Assembly (NCBI RefSeq): GCF_000020145.1
Contig: NC_010644.1
Span: 1,116,001 to 1,180,000, forward strand
Direction of reading: 5' to 3'
From: Elusimicrobium minutum Pei191
Lineage (GTDB): Bacteria > Elusimicrobiota > Elusimicrobia > Elusimicrobiales > Elusimicrobiaceae
Length of the DNA: 64,000 nt
The notes below the pieces were generated by a model. That model searched no databases, had not been told where the DNA came from, and saw nothing but the letters and a program-made list of their open reading frames with translations. How positions within the stretch are numbered: position 1 is the stretch's first letter; each line of letters opens with the position of its first letter. Position numbers and translations under genes: made by a program. Below are positions 51,819 to 60,282 of the stretch, piece by piece.

Positions 51819-53771
51819 ATGCAAGCAAATTCAGAAGAAAATATAATATCCCTTACCGAAATAAGACCGGATACAAACGTTACAGTCCATGAAATAACCT
51901 CTCAAGATCCCAAGCTTATAAAAAAATTCTCCTCCTTAGGAATTATCAAAGGCGCGCATATGGTTTTAAAAAAATCCAAAAGCCCTATGGTGCTTGAAGT
52001 AGCGGGCACAAAAGTAGCTTTGGGCCGCTCAATGGCGGAAAAGGTGCGTGTGAAATTTGACGTAAAAAAACTTGTGCTTGTGGGCAATCCCAACGTGGGC
52101 AAAAGCGTTATTTTTACCCGTCTTACAGGGATTAAGGCGGTGTCCTCCAATTTCCCGGGCACAACTATAGCGTTAAAACACAGCACCACCGGTATCGGCA
52201 GTGAGAAAGTTACGGTTTTTGACGTACCCGGCATTTATAATTTGGAAGCCTGTAGCAAGGCCGATAAAGAAGCCTGTGAAATTGTTTTAAAAAAAGATTA
52301 CGATGTTATGGTATGCGTGCTTGACGCACACCATTTTGAACGCTCTTTATACTTTGCGCTCGAAGCGCTGGCTTTAGGCAAACCTACTTTATTTTTAATT
52401 AACAAATATAAATCAGCAAAAGCAAAAGGTATTACAATTGACCCCAGAATGGTAAGCAAAATCCTTAAAACGCCTACTGTTGTTGTTGAAGGCTTAAGCG
52501 GCGAAGGATTTAAAACAGCCGCCCACGCTATAACAAAATTGCTTAAAAACCTTACCGTCTTTGAAACGCCAAAGATACCCGCCACAGACGAAGGGAAGTG
52601 GAAACTTATAGGCGAAATTGTTACAAAAGCACAAACTTTAAAACATAAACATCCTTCAATGTTGGAAATGTTTGCAGAATGGTGCACCCGCCCGTTAACG
52701 GGCCTTCCGATAGCGGCGGTAATATTAACAATATGTTTTTTTATAATACGCTTCGCGGGGGAAACCGCCATAGACACGCTAACCCCTTTATATGAAAACT
52801 ATTATCTGCCGTTTATAACATCCCTCTTTGCGGATAAAGGAATGCTTACCGTTATTTTGGTAGGCGGCGGGTCGGAAAATTCTTTCGGCATATTAACGGA
52901 CGCTCTGCAAATAGCTTTAATTGACGTTATGTCTTACGTTATCGCGTTTTACGCTATTTTGGAATTTTTGGCTGATTTGGGCTATTTACCCAGGCTTTCC
53001 GTTCTGCTTGACTCAATGCTTCATAAAGTGGGTATTCACGGTTACGGGGCAATACCTATAATAATGGGACTTGGATGTAAAGTTCCTGCGGTTATGGGCA
53101 TAAGAATTTTGGAAAGCAAAAGAGAAAAGTTTATAGCCTTAGTTTTACTATTAATGCTTGCGCCCTGCATTTCCCAAAGCGCAATGATTATAACCATTCT
53201 TTCCCCCCACGGCTTAAAATATGTCGCTATGGTTTTTGGTATTTTACTTATTACGGGTTTAGCCTCGGGCGCGTTTTTAAATAAAATAATGAAAGGCAAC
53301 CCGCCTGATATGTTTATGGAAATTCCTGCCTGGCAAATGCCTAAAATAAAGGACTGGCTGATAAAAGTATGGTACAGAATAAAAGAATATTTATTTGACG
53401 CCGTGCCTTTAATCATTTTCGGTATCTTTTTAATTAATATAGCGGAAATGACAGGCGTTTTGGACTGGCTTGCGAAAGTAACACAGGCCCCTATGCAGGC
53501 TTTGTTTGGTTTACCGGGTGAAACTTCTTCCGTAATGCTGCTTGGATTTTTAAGGAAAGACGTTTCTATTGCTCTTCTTTCGCCGTTTAACCTTACGGCG
53601 GCGCAACTTGTTACGGCCTGCGTGTTTATGACAATGTATGTGCCCTGCACTGCCACCGTTTTTGTTATGTTAAAAGAAGCGGGTATTAAGCAATCAGTAG
53701 TTATAATAGCTTTTACGCTTGCGATATCCACGGCTGTTGCTTCTGCGGTGCATTTTCTGTTTTTAATTTAA
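51819..53771 (+). CDS. feoB: FeoA-FeoB fusion ferrous iron transporter
   Basis: A 650-residue protein. Residues about 8-80 form a FeoA-like SH3 domain (SLTEIRPDTNVTVHEI..GIIKGAHMVL..VALGRSMAEKV). The FeoB GTPase follows, with G1 GNPNVGKS (89-96), G2 region NFPGTTIA and G3 DVPG (135-138). The expected G4 NxxD reads NKYK (195-198), so the guanine-specifying Asp is absent. The membrane part has the two Gate segments (GLGCKVPAVMGIRILESKREK; LLGFLRKDVSIALLSPF, each in pieces). It imports Fe2+. Short for FeoB, because the spacer domain is small. Confidence 0.9.
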   Translation: MQANSEENIISLTEIRPDTNVTVHEITSQDPKLIKKFSSLGIIKGAHMVLKKSKSPMVLEVAGTKVALGRSMAEKVRVKFDVKKLVLVGNPNVGKSVIFTRLTGIKAVSSNFPGTTIALKHSTTGIGSEKVTVFDVPGIYNLEACSKADKEACEIVLKKDYDVMVCVLDAHHFERSLYFALEALALGKPTLFLINKYKSAKAKGITIDPRMVSKILKTPTVVVEGLSGEGFKTAAHAITKLLKNLTVFETPKIPATDEGKWKLIGEIVTKAQTLKHKHPSMLEMFAEWCTRPLTGLPIAAVILTICFFIIRFAGETAIDTLTPLYENYYLPFITSLFADKGMLTVILVGGGSENSFGILTDALQIALIDVMSYVIAFYAILEFLADLGYLPRLSVLLDSMLHKVGIHGYGAIPIIMGLGCKVPAVMGIRILESKREKFIALVLLLMLAPCISQSAMIITILSPHGLKYVAMVFGILLITGLASGAFLNKIMKGNPPDMFMEIPAWQMPKIKDWLIKVWYRIKEYLFDAVPLIIFGIFLINIAEMTGVLDWLAKVTQAPMQALFGLPGETSSVMLLGFLRKDVSIALLSPFNLTAAQLVTACVFMTMYVPCTATVFVMLKEAGIKQSVVIIAFTLAISTAVASAVHFLFLI

Positions 53772-53790
53772 TTTTTAATAATATAATAAG

Positions 53791-53821
53791 AAAACCCCGG
53801 GTTAACGCCCGGGGTTTTTTG
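53791..53821. terminator. Bidirectional terminator
   Basis: AACCCCGGG/CCCGGGGTT with a short loop and flanking A and T tracts, between convergent feoB and the last gene of the phage-like cluster. Confidence 0.85.
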
Positions 53822-53833
53822 TTCACATTAGTA

Positions 53834-54115
53834 CTAACTTCTTTTAACCGAAGGCAGCGCCGCGCGTATACCAAATACCGCTAACGCTTCCGCAAAGCGG
53901 ATAAAGGCTTCGTTAGAAGCTATGTTTTTAATAAAATCAACAAGCCCGGTTACGCCGTTAATTCCTGTTAACTGCTCAACAAACATTAAAAGCGCTTCTA
54001 ACATAATTATCGCCGCTGCGATATAAGTTTTTTTACCCGATAAAAAGTTTTGTAAACCGGAAAAAAGGTTTTTTAACTTACTCGGAACAAAAAAATTAAG
54101 TATTTTTTTAATCAT
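53834..54115 (-). CDS. Holin-like small membrane protein
   Basis: A 93-residue protein with one clear membrane helix (TYIAAAIIMLEALLMFV) and a second moderately hydrophobic helix (FIRFAEALAVFGIRAA). It is the last gene of the cluster, next to the endolysin. Size, topology and position suggest a phage holin that lets the endolysin reach the cell wall. A GGAGAA site precedes the ATG. Confidence 0.65.
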   Translation of the reverse strand: MIKKILNFFVPSKLKNLFSGLQNFLSGKKTYIAAAIIMLEALLMFVEQLTGINGVTGLVDFIKNIASNEAFIRFAEALAVFGIRAALPSVKRS

Positions 54116-54203
54116 TTTTTCTCCTTCTTGGGGACTTTATATCCCGTCTTATAAATATCAAAAGAAAAGGATATTTTACTTCCCAAAATCTGTTTTAAAA
54201 GTC

Positions 54204-54677
54204 TTATAAGCATTGTTTCTTGCCAAAATCTTTAACCGCGCCGTCTTCTATAATAAAGCTTTCAAGAGACCTTGTTTTTGTTCTATACGGATAACCTAAA
54301 CTTATATGTATCCAAGACGAGGCCCCAAATTTTTCCCATATAAGCTGGCCGTAAAAAAGGTTTGAATTTCTAAGACGCAAAAAAATTTCCTCATTAGAAA
54401 CTTCTTCTAAAATAAAATCGGCCGCTTCGCCTTTTATATGCTGGCTGTTAGGCGCGCCGCCCAAAACTTTGTTTAAATCTGCGCATCTGAAAGCCGAGGT
54501 AATAAGCGGTTTTTTAGCGTACATATCATACACCCGTTCTAATATGTCTGCGCAAAGATTGTATAGCGCGTCTTTATATATAGCGGCTTCTATAATGTTA
54601 GATTCGGCAAAATTTTTATTATCGGTTTTCGCCAGTTCATAAAAAGAAAAGTTTTTACTTAATTCAAAATCGTTCAC
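54204..54677 (-). CDS. M15-type peptidase (phage endolysin)
   Basis: A 157-residue D-Ala-D-Ala carboxypeptidase-like enzyme (peptidase M15A). Zinc ligands are in SQHIKGEAADF (HxxxxxxD) and SWIHISL (second His); ITSAFRCADLN is the conserved substrate segment. No signal peptide is visible, as expected for holin-dependent release. It would cut peptidoglycan for particle release or injection. It overlaps the upstream small membrane protein by ATGA. Confidence 0.88.
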   Translation of the reverse strand: MNDFELSKNFSFYELAKTDNKNFAESNIIEAAIYKDALYNLCADILERVYDMYAKKPLITSAFRCADLNKVLGGAPNSQHIKGEAADFILEEVSNEEIFLRLRNSNLFYGQLIWEKFGASSWIHISLGYPYRTKTRSLESFIIEDGAVKDFGKKQCL

Positions 54678-54928
54678 TTTTTACCCCCCATAAGTATTTG
54701 TTTAATATCGCGTATATCTTCCGAAGAAGCGGATATCTTGGAATTCAAAACCAAATAATTTTGCTCAACTGCATTTAAACGTTGTTCAATATTTTCAAGC
54801 TTTTTAGGCGTTGTGATAGTTGATGCCAGCCAAAGAGAAAAGGATATAAACGCCGCTATAATAAAAATAATTGTTTTAGGTATTTCCATATACAATTTAG
54901 GCTGTTCTATAATTTCTTCACGCGTCAT
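54674..54928 (-). CDS. Small membrane coiled-coil protein of the lysis module
   Basis: An 84-residue protein with one membrane helix (TIIFIIAAFISFSLWLAS) and a C-terminal coiled coil (LENIEQRLNAVEQNYLVLNS). It resembles XhlA/Rz-like lysis accessories in size and layout, but no specific family was recognised. It overlaps both neighbours by 4 nt. Confidence 0.6.
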   Translation of the reverse strand: MTREEIIEQPKLYMEIPKTIIFIIAAFISFSLWLASTITTPKKLENIEQRLNAVEQNYLVLNSKISASSEDIRDIKQILMGGKK

Positions 54929-57297
54929 AAAACCTCCACGGCGTCAATACGCATTTGCCAGTTTTCAAGGTCAAACTCAACCCCTTCTATGCGCATAAAA
55001 ACACCGTTTAATGATTTATCCTGCTTGTTTGTTATAAGAGGCTCGGCGTAAGTTATTTTAAGGATATCGCCCAAATCCAATTGCGGAAGGAATTTGATTA
55101 TAATAACAGCACGTTTTTTTCTTTTACTCAAATAATCGTAAACTATTGCTGATATAGTGGCCGCCATGTCAACGCTGTCCGGCGGCAGTAAAGAAGCTGA
55201 AGCTAAACTAAGCTCACGCCTTCCGTTAATATCAATTGAATCGGGAAACCCTTCCCCCATTGTTTGCGGAGAGGCTGTCGCTTTATAGCCGCCAAAATCA
55301 GCGCTTATAACGTTATAAACGTAATCTACGCCGGAATTAATATTTTCCACCCGCACAATATCTTTAGAAGTTACTTCAATATAATTATTTTTATCTTCAT
55401 TTCTTGCGCGGAATAAAAATTTACTTTCCCGGTCAAAACCTATTTCAAAGGTGCTTAATTTGGAAAGTTCTTTCATAACATCAAGCGCGCTCATACCGCT
55501 TGTATTTACCATTCCTATATTGGCTTTACTGCTTCTCCATCCGAGCGACCAGGAATGCAAATAAGGTTTTAAAGAGGCGTTGTTAACGGTTAGCTTTGCC
55601 AGCCATCTTAATTGCGCGTAACGGGCCTGGCCGGAAGGAATTTCTCCGTCAGAAATAGCTATCCATCCGCTCCATTCTCCGTGTTCGGTTTCTTTAAATC
55701 GTATCTCACAGGCAGCTTCTACCCCGGAAGATACCGTTTGTGAAAGTTCAAATTTATCCCAAGAGCGGAAATTGCCGCCCAAATCAATTTCCCCCGATGT
55801 ATAACTGCCTTGCGGGCTGTAATCACAATACCAGTCCGGCGTAAAAGAAGCGTATTTAATATTGGAAATATTATTGCCTCCCGCCTGTGAATAAAAAACC
55901 GCTATTTGATAATTAGATACTTTATAAGTATTATCCGAACACAAAATGCCGTGATCAGTCCAAAATGAAACATTTATCGTTTTAGTAGGGCGGCTAAATA
56001 TTCGAAAGCTGCCGTCTTCATACCTTACAATCCTTATAAAGACGTCGCTTACCCTAAAAGCGTAATAATGTTCCTTACTTCCCAACAAGGCTAAAACGCC
56101 GTTATTTACCCGGTATATCCTTAAAATTAAAAACCCGTTTATACGCCTTTCAAAAGACAAAGCGTAACCGCTGGAACTTTGCCTTAATCCGTTATCGCTT
56201 ATAAAATGGTAAAAACATCTTTCACCGTCCCAATCGGGAGATGCGGAAAATTGCCACGTTCCGCAGGCTTTGTCCTGCCGGCTTCTTGCCGATACACACG
56301 CGTCGCTTAAAGAGCCGTTTATCATCACCCCGTTTACCGTTAAATTCCAGGAAACACTTGAGGTGGTTTCCATAACTTCCCATTCAAAATCAACATCAAA
56401 AGGAAATTCGGATGATAATGTAACGCTTGTCTTGTTATATTCAGTACCTTCGTATTTGCCTTTAAAAGGAAGTCCCGCGCCTTCTGAAAATTTATTAATA
56501 ACATTTGACCCGAAGGAAACCTCCTGTATATCTCTTTTATCTAGCATGGCGGCGTCAGCTATTTGTTTTATTATCCAGTTCATTTCTTTATCTTCATACC
56601 AATGGGAATATGAAAGCCAAATTTTTTCGTTTTCCTTTAGCGGATTTTTTAAACTAATTACAGCCGGCGTTTTATATATATTTAAATCAGAAACCTCGTA
56701 ATCATATGGGGAAAGAAGATTCGCGCTGTCATTAAAACAAAAACCGCGCCTTATTTCGTTTATCTTGGAAACGGAAGTTAATTGTGTGCATACGGAAGTT
56801 TCATTTAAAATAACAGCTTCCTCATTTAATGAGGTTAATTTTATTTCGCCGGCATCAATTTCCTGTAACTCGGCAAGACGTCCGGAAAGAGTAAAGTTTA
56901 CGGTTTTTTCCTCAGGGTAATAAACGGGCGAATTTAATATGTATCCTTCAAAAACAGGAACCGTTTCCGCGCCGCCCCGGCATACCGCGCCGGCGTAAAT
57001 AATAATTTTACTCTTGTGTATTATAGAATCTTCCTCAAAAAAAGAACCTCCTTCCCTAAACTCATTATTTTTATTTGAAAGCGTTATAACCGTATTCGGA
57101 GTATTCCACACGGCGTAATCCTCATTGTCTAATTTCCATTTAATTGAGGATATTTCAACAATCTTTTCCGATATATCTTGCACCGGATTAAAGCCGCCGC
57201 CGGGGTCCTTCTTACGGGGGAATAAAAAAGCCTTCTTTATATATTTGGGATTAGAAAGTTCTAAAGCGTTTTTTAAGTTTTCGGATATTTTTTGCAT
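54925..57297 (-). CDS. Phage tail tip / hub protein
   Basis: A 790-residue protein, the largest of the cluster. The N-terminus (SISEK-like start, VEISSIKWKLDNEDYAVWNT) and C-terminus (KRAVIIIKFLPQLDLGDILKITY and LENWQMRIDAVEV) have the all-beta style of baseplate or tail-tip hub proteins. The central part (CEIRFKETEHGEWSGWIAIS) resembles beta-sandwich carbohydrate- or receptor-contact domains. Position after the Dit-like gene supports a hub/fibre role in host contact. The exact family is not identified. Confidence 0.7.
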   Translation of the reverse strand: MQKISENLKNALELSNPKYIKKAFLFPRKKDPGGGFNPVQDISEKIVEISSIKWKLDNEDYAVWNTPNTVITLSNKNNEFREGGSFFEEDSIIHKSKIIIYAGAVCRGGAETVPVFEGYILNSPVYYPEEKTVNFTLSGRLAELQEIDAGEIKLTSLNEEAVILNETSVCTQLTSVSKINEIRRGFCFNDSANLLSPYDYEVSDLNIYKTPAVISLKNPLKENEKIWLSYSHWYEDKEMNWIIKQIADAAMLDKRDIQEVSFGSNVINKFSEGAGLPFKGKYEGTEYNKTSVTLSSEFPFDVDFEWEVMETTSSVSWNLTVNGVMINGSLSDACVSARSRQDKACGTWQFSASPDWDGERCFYHFISDNGLRQSSSGYALSFERRINGFLILRIYRVNNGVLALLGSKEHYYAFRVSDVFIRIVRYEDGSFRIFSRPTKTINVSFWTDHGILCSDNTYKVSNYQIAVFYSQAGGNNISNIKYASFTPDWYCDYSPQGSYTSGEIDLGGNFRSWDKFELSQTVSSGVEAACEIRFKETEHGEWSGWIAISDGEIPSGQARYAQLRWLAKLTVNNASLKPYLHSWSLGWRSSKANIGMVNTSGMSALDVMKELSKLSTFEIGFDRESKFLFRARNEDKNNYIEVTSKDIVRVENINSGVDYVYNVISADFGGYKATASPQTMGEGFPDSIDINGRRELSLASASLLPPDSVDMAATISAIVYDYLSKRKKRAVIIIKFLPQLDLGDILKITYAEPLITNKQDKSLNGVFMRIEGVEFDLENWQMRIDAVEVL

Positions 57298-57298
57298 A

Positions 57299-57952
57299 TT
57301 AACGCTCCGTCAGGTTTAGTTCCAAATCAAAAAGACCTGTTTTAATATTAAACTTTTCAGAAGGGGGTTTTATAAGGGCTAATTCATAAACCGCGCTTTC
57401 ATCTAACCCCGGGTTAAGTTCAAAAATTAAAAAAGAATATTTATCAAAAGCTTTTAATAAGTTTTCTTTTAGTTTAAAACCGCAATTGCTTATTACAAGG
57501 GTTCCCCCCGCTTTTTGATATTCTTTCCAAAGCATTAAAGAGCCGTTGTTTAAATAAAAATGCCCTTGCTTACTGTAATCGGCCCTTGTAAAAGAAACTG
57601 AGGTATTGCCTAAATTAAAAAGTTTTTTTACCAGCTTAAAACCGCTGGCTCTAATAGGATCATCAGCCATTAAAGTAATATTTAAAGAAACGGCGCTTGT
57701 CTCATTAAAATTAATAAACATATTGGGCGCTATTATTTCCCTGTTTAAAAATATTTCCACCCCGTTTTTTAAAACAACGGTTTTAATATTAGTTTCTTTA
57801 AAAAACAAAGCGTCAAAAGTTTCTTCTTTTTCAAAATTTACACTAAATTCTTTAAATAATTCTTCAAACTCAAAACCGTTGTAAATATCGGGCGCATTTA
57901 ACTTTGTAAACAAACCGGGGGTATAGATATTAATGGAGGAGTATTTAGTCAT
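57299..57952 (-). CDS. Putative distal tail protein
   Basis: A 217-residue protein between tape measure and tail hub, where siphophage and GTA clusters encode the distal tail (Dit) protein. Its size fits. The sequence is mostly beta-strand, with no diagnostic motif recognised, so the call rests on position and length. It overlaps the tape-measure stop by ATGA. Confidence 0.5.
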   Translation of the reverse strand: MTKYSSINIYTPGLFTKLNAPDIYNGFEFEELFKEFSVNFEKEETFDALFFKETNIKTVVLKNGVEIFLNREIIAPNMFINFNETSAVSLNITLMADDPIRASGFKLVKKLFNLGNTSVSFTRADYSKQGHFYLNNGSLMLWKEYQKAGGTLVISNCGFKLKENLLKAFDKYSFLIFELNPGLDESAVYELALIKPPSEKFNIKTGLFDLELNLTER

Positions 57953-58647
57953 AAAGAAACCTCAGTGCTTTTCTGTTTGCCGATTTTATAGTTAATTTTG
58001 GCGTATTCCACCGCCCAGGAAGCCCCCCGCCTTGCCGCGGAGGAAACTTCTTCTGCCAGTGTTCTTGCATCAAGCCCGCCCAAGCCGCCGTTTACGGTTA
58101 CGGGCGTGTTAACCGTAATATTAACACCGCCGCCGTTTATGCCCCCGCCGCTATTTGGAACTGAATATTGTTTTATTGAAGAAACCACATCCTTAGGCAA
58201 AACATATTCCCCTTCATGCAAAAGATACGGGCCTGTTTTGCCTATAGGGCCGCCGCTGCTTCTGGACCCCAGCATCCCCCCTATTCCGCCGCCAAATAAG
58301 TTCATAACGCCGCTTAAAGCGGATTTTGCTATCATCTGCGTTATCATGCTTGTAAAAGACTGGGTAATGGAAGCGAAAGTTTTTTTTGTAAGATCTTCTA
58401 AATTTAAAAAACTTTTAGAGGATTTATCAAAAAATTTTTGCATATGCGAGTTTGACCCTGCCGCCGCGCCGCTTATAAAGTTTTCCATTGCTTTAGAATA
58501 AGCGTTTGTTTTAACGCTAAGCTCTTCAAAAGAACATCCTATTTCGCGTGTGGTTTTGCCGGCTCTTGTTTCGGCCTCTTCAAAACCTTTGGGGTTAAAA
58601 ACCGCTCCAAGTTCTATAAAAAATTTACCTGCTTCTGTTTCACTCAT
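57949..58647 (-). CDS. Very short tail tape measure protein
   Basis: A 232-residue protein. The C-terminal part has the usual tape-measure end, GGPIGKTGPYLLHEGEYVLPK, in pieces, after a Gly-rich hydrophobic stretch (SALSGVMNLFGGGIGGMLG). The N-terminal half is helical. Most siphophage tape measures are 600-2000 residues; at about 0.15 nm per residue this one predicts a tail near 35 nm. From memory, the Rhodobacter GTA tape measure is of similar size (about 220). It starts inside the last codons of the frameshifted chaperone. Confidence 0.8.
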   Translation of the reverse strand: MSETEAGKFFIELGAVFNPKGFEEAETRAGKTTREIGCSFEELSVKTNAYSKAMENFISGAAAGSNSHMQKFFDKSSKSFLNLEDLTKKTFASITQSFTSMITQMIAKSALSGVMNLFGGGIGGMLGSRSSGGPIGKTGPYLLHEGEYVLPKDVVSSIKQYSVPNSGGGINGGGVNITVNTPVTVNGGLGGLDARTLAEEVSSAARRGASWAVEYAKINYKIGKQKSTEVSL

Positions 58648-58891
58648 ATTTAATTCCGATATTTTCTAAATTTTCTTCTGTTTCTTCCGTAGTTTCCACA
58701 GAGGGTAAAAACACCTCCGCGAAAACGCCGGCCAAAGCTTTTCTTTGCCTGGCCGCGGCCCGGCAGGCCCATACAAGCCAGCTTACGGAATGATTAAGAA
58801 TATATTCGGTTGTATACCCGAATACGGACGCTACAAGCCCTACGGCGTTCGAAACCGCGTCTAAATTTTCAACTTTTCGAACGCAGATTTG
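58640..58891 (-). CDS. Tail assembly chaperone, frameshift-expressed extension
   Basis: This frame has no ATG. It joins the chaperone gene at 58861-59223 by a -1 ribosomal frameshift at AAATTTC. The joint product would read ...ICANF then QICVRKVENLDAVSNAVG..., giving 111 + 83 = 194 residues. The extension carries AAARQRKALAGVFAEVF and an acidic end. This is the gpGT-type arrangement of tailed phages. The TTG at 58903 is not considered a real start. Confidence 0.85.
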   Translation of the reverse strand, partial: QICVRKVENLDAVSNAVGLVASVFGYTTEYILNHSVSWLVWACRAAARQRKALAGVFAEVFLPSVETTEETEENLENIGIKYE

Positions 58892-58897
58892 AAATTT
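58845..58897 (-). promoter_or_regulatory. -1 programmed ribosomal frameshift signal
   Basis: On the minus strand the slippery heptamer A-AAT-TTC (58891-58897) is in the correct zero-frame phase (GCA AAT TTC). A 6-nt spacer follows, then a perfect 10-bp stem GCGTTCGAAA/TTTCGAACGC (58875-58884 with 58845-58854) closing a 20-nt loop. Heptamer, spacer and stem all fit known -1 signals. Confidence 0.88.
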
Positions 58898-59223
58898 GCG
58901 CAAATCTCCTCAAAATTATTTACTTCCGTAATCGTTTTGATAAGAAGGGAAAGCTCTTGCATGGTAATACTTTCGGCTATGGGGCAATTTTCATCTAAAG
59001 CGAAATTGCTTAAAATATTTATAATTCTGCCCGCATCTTTTTCCGACGAGGCTTTAATAATTTTTAAAATAAAATTACCGTTTTTATCCTTGGAAACCTC
59101 ATTAAAAACCCCGCCTATCAAACTGCCTAAACATATTGTTTGCTTAAGGGTAAAAGGCTTAATTTCAATATCTTGGCCTAAAATATTTATTTTTATTTTT
59201 TTTCTGTCAATAAATATGTGCAT
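58861..59223 (-). CDS. Tail assembly chaperone, zero-frame product
   Basis: A 120-residue helical protein between the tail tube and tape measure genes, the standard position of the gpG-type chaperone. Most ribosomes would stop at 58861; a fraction shift to the extension frame. FTLKQTICLGSLIGGVFNEV and ITMQELSLLIKTITEVNNFEE are typical of chaperone helices but no named family was recognised. An AAGG site precedes the ATG. Confidence 0.82.
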   Translation of the reverse strand: MHIFIDRKKIKINILGQDIEIKPFTLKQTICLGSLIGGVFNEVSKDKNGNFILKIIKASSEKDAGRIINILSNFALDENCPIAESITMQELSLLIKTITEVNNFEEICANFKSAFEKLKI

Positions 59224-59228
59224 TTTGA

Positions 59229-59735
59229 TTAACCTTCGGTTACAGTTCCAAAACGTTGGTTGGAGGGCTTTTCCGTATCAGCCAAAACGTTAAACTCTAT
59301 ATCGGCAACAGTTTCACCGTCTCTTTTATAAACCTGTGTTGTTTTGCCGTTTATTTTACATTTCCAAAATGTATATTTCCTGTTTTTACCCTTCGGGCCT
59401 TTAACATTTATATAAACCGTGTAATACCCGCCGTCTGCGGTAGTAAGGTTAAGCCCTGCCGAGCCTTCATATTCAAGCCCCATGGCTGCGGCTAAATTTG
59501 TTAAAGTGGCCTCAGCCATAGTTGTTTTTATTTTTAAAGATTCCGAGGTTACCACCTGGTCAACGGCCGCAAGGTATTGGTCTACCATAATATCCTGAAG
59601 GGAAGTATCGTGCTCAATAGTTACGCCGCCTTTAATTAAACCCAAGTTTCTTGAATTTTCTTCCCCGATTCCATAAGGCGCTACTTGAATGGTATTTTCC
59701 CCCTGAACGCCAACTACTATATTTGTAAGTGCCAT
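59229..59735 (-). CDS. Major tail (tube) protein
   Basis: A 168-residue protein forming the tail tube. Typical text: LGLIKGGVTIEHDTSLQDIMVDQYLAAVDQ, in two pieces, and ADIEFNVLADTEK near the end, the beta-sandwich pattern of tube proteins. Position between the tail terminator and chaperone genes fits. A GGAG site precedes the ATG. Confidence 0.85.
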   Translation of the reverse strand: MALTNIVVGVQGENTIQVAPYGIGEENSRNLGLIKGGVTIEHDTSLQDIMVDQYLAAVDQVVTSESLKIKTTMAEATLTNLAAAMGLEYEGSAGLNLTTADGGYYTVYINVKGPKGKNRKYTFWKCKINGKTTQVYKRDGETVADIEFNVLADTEKPSNQRFGTVTEG

Positions 59736-59740
59736 AAAGT

Positions 59741-60136
59741 TTACTCCTGTTTATTTTTATATTTGAATATAAAGCTTAATGTACGGACATTTCTGTTAAG
59801 GTCGTCCGTATAGTCAGAACAAGCCGTTCTGGCCGAATAGAAAAGAAAACAATTTTCTAATTCCAAATTAGATCTTTCCTCGAAAAGCCCGTACAGCGTT
59901 TGAGATATATCTAAAATGTTTTCAAAAAGAAGAGATGTTATTGTAAAAGATATAGTTTCTTCTTTTAAAATTTCCTCCCTTTTAATGCCGCTGTTATTTC
60001 TGTAAACTATAAACGGCGCCAAAGACATTATTTTTGCCGTGTTAGGATATATTTTGCTGTCTTCTCTTGAGGCTGACAGCAGCGAAGATAATTTTTCGTT
60101 TGAAATAAGATATCCGTACAAATCCTTTGTCAGCAT
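59741..60136 (-). CDS. Tail terminator / completion protein
   Basis: A 131-residue protein in the position of the siphophage tail terminator (gpU or DUF3168-type). MLTKDLYGYLISNEKLSSLL and APFIVYRNNSG match the usual start of that fold (short helix, then a beta-strand with a PYIVY-like motif). It overlaps the preceding 50-codon gene by 7 nt. Confidence 0.7.
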   Translation of the reverse strand: MLTKDLYGYLISNEKLSSLLSASREDSKIYPNTAKIMSLAPFIVYRNNSGIKREEILKEETISFTITSLLFENILDISQTLYGLFEERSNLELENCFLFYSARTACSDYTDDLNRNVRTLSFIFKYKNKQE

Positions 60137-60282
60137 TTTCCCTCCTTTAAAAATTTTATCAGGGCTTGTTTTATACTTTCAGAATCCTTAAAATCCGTAT
60201 AAATATTAAAAGTTTTAAGTTTTTCTTTAAAAACCTTAAAAAGATCTTTAAAATCCTTGGAATTAAGATTAATTTTAAACAT
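60130..60282 (-). CDS. Small 50-residue protein of the neck region
   Basis: Not recognised. The frame MFKINLNSKDFKDLFKVF to IKFLKEGKC is Lys- and Phe-rich and likely helical. It is coupled on both sides: TAATG with the head-closure gene (after GGAGGTAAAG) and a 7-nt overlap with the tail terminator gene. Placement matches the slot of gp10-like neck proteins, but it is much shorter. The tight coupling argues that it is real. Confidence 0.65.
   Translation of the reverse strand: MFKINLNSKDFKDLFKVFKEKLKTFNIYTDFKDSESIKQALIKFLKEGKC

Noticed and set aside
58640-58903. Independent 87-codon gene starting at TTG 58903
   Set aside because: No ribosome site, and the TTG lies within the chaperone gene just before the slippery heptamer. 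Frameshift expression explains it better.
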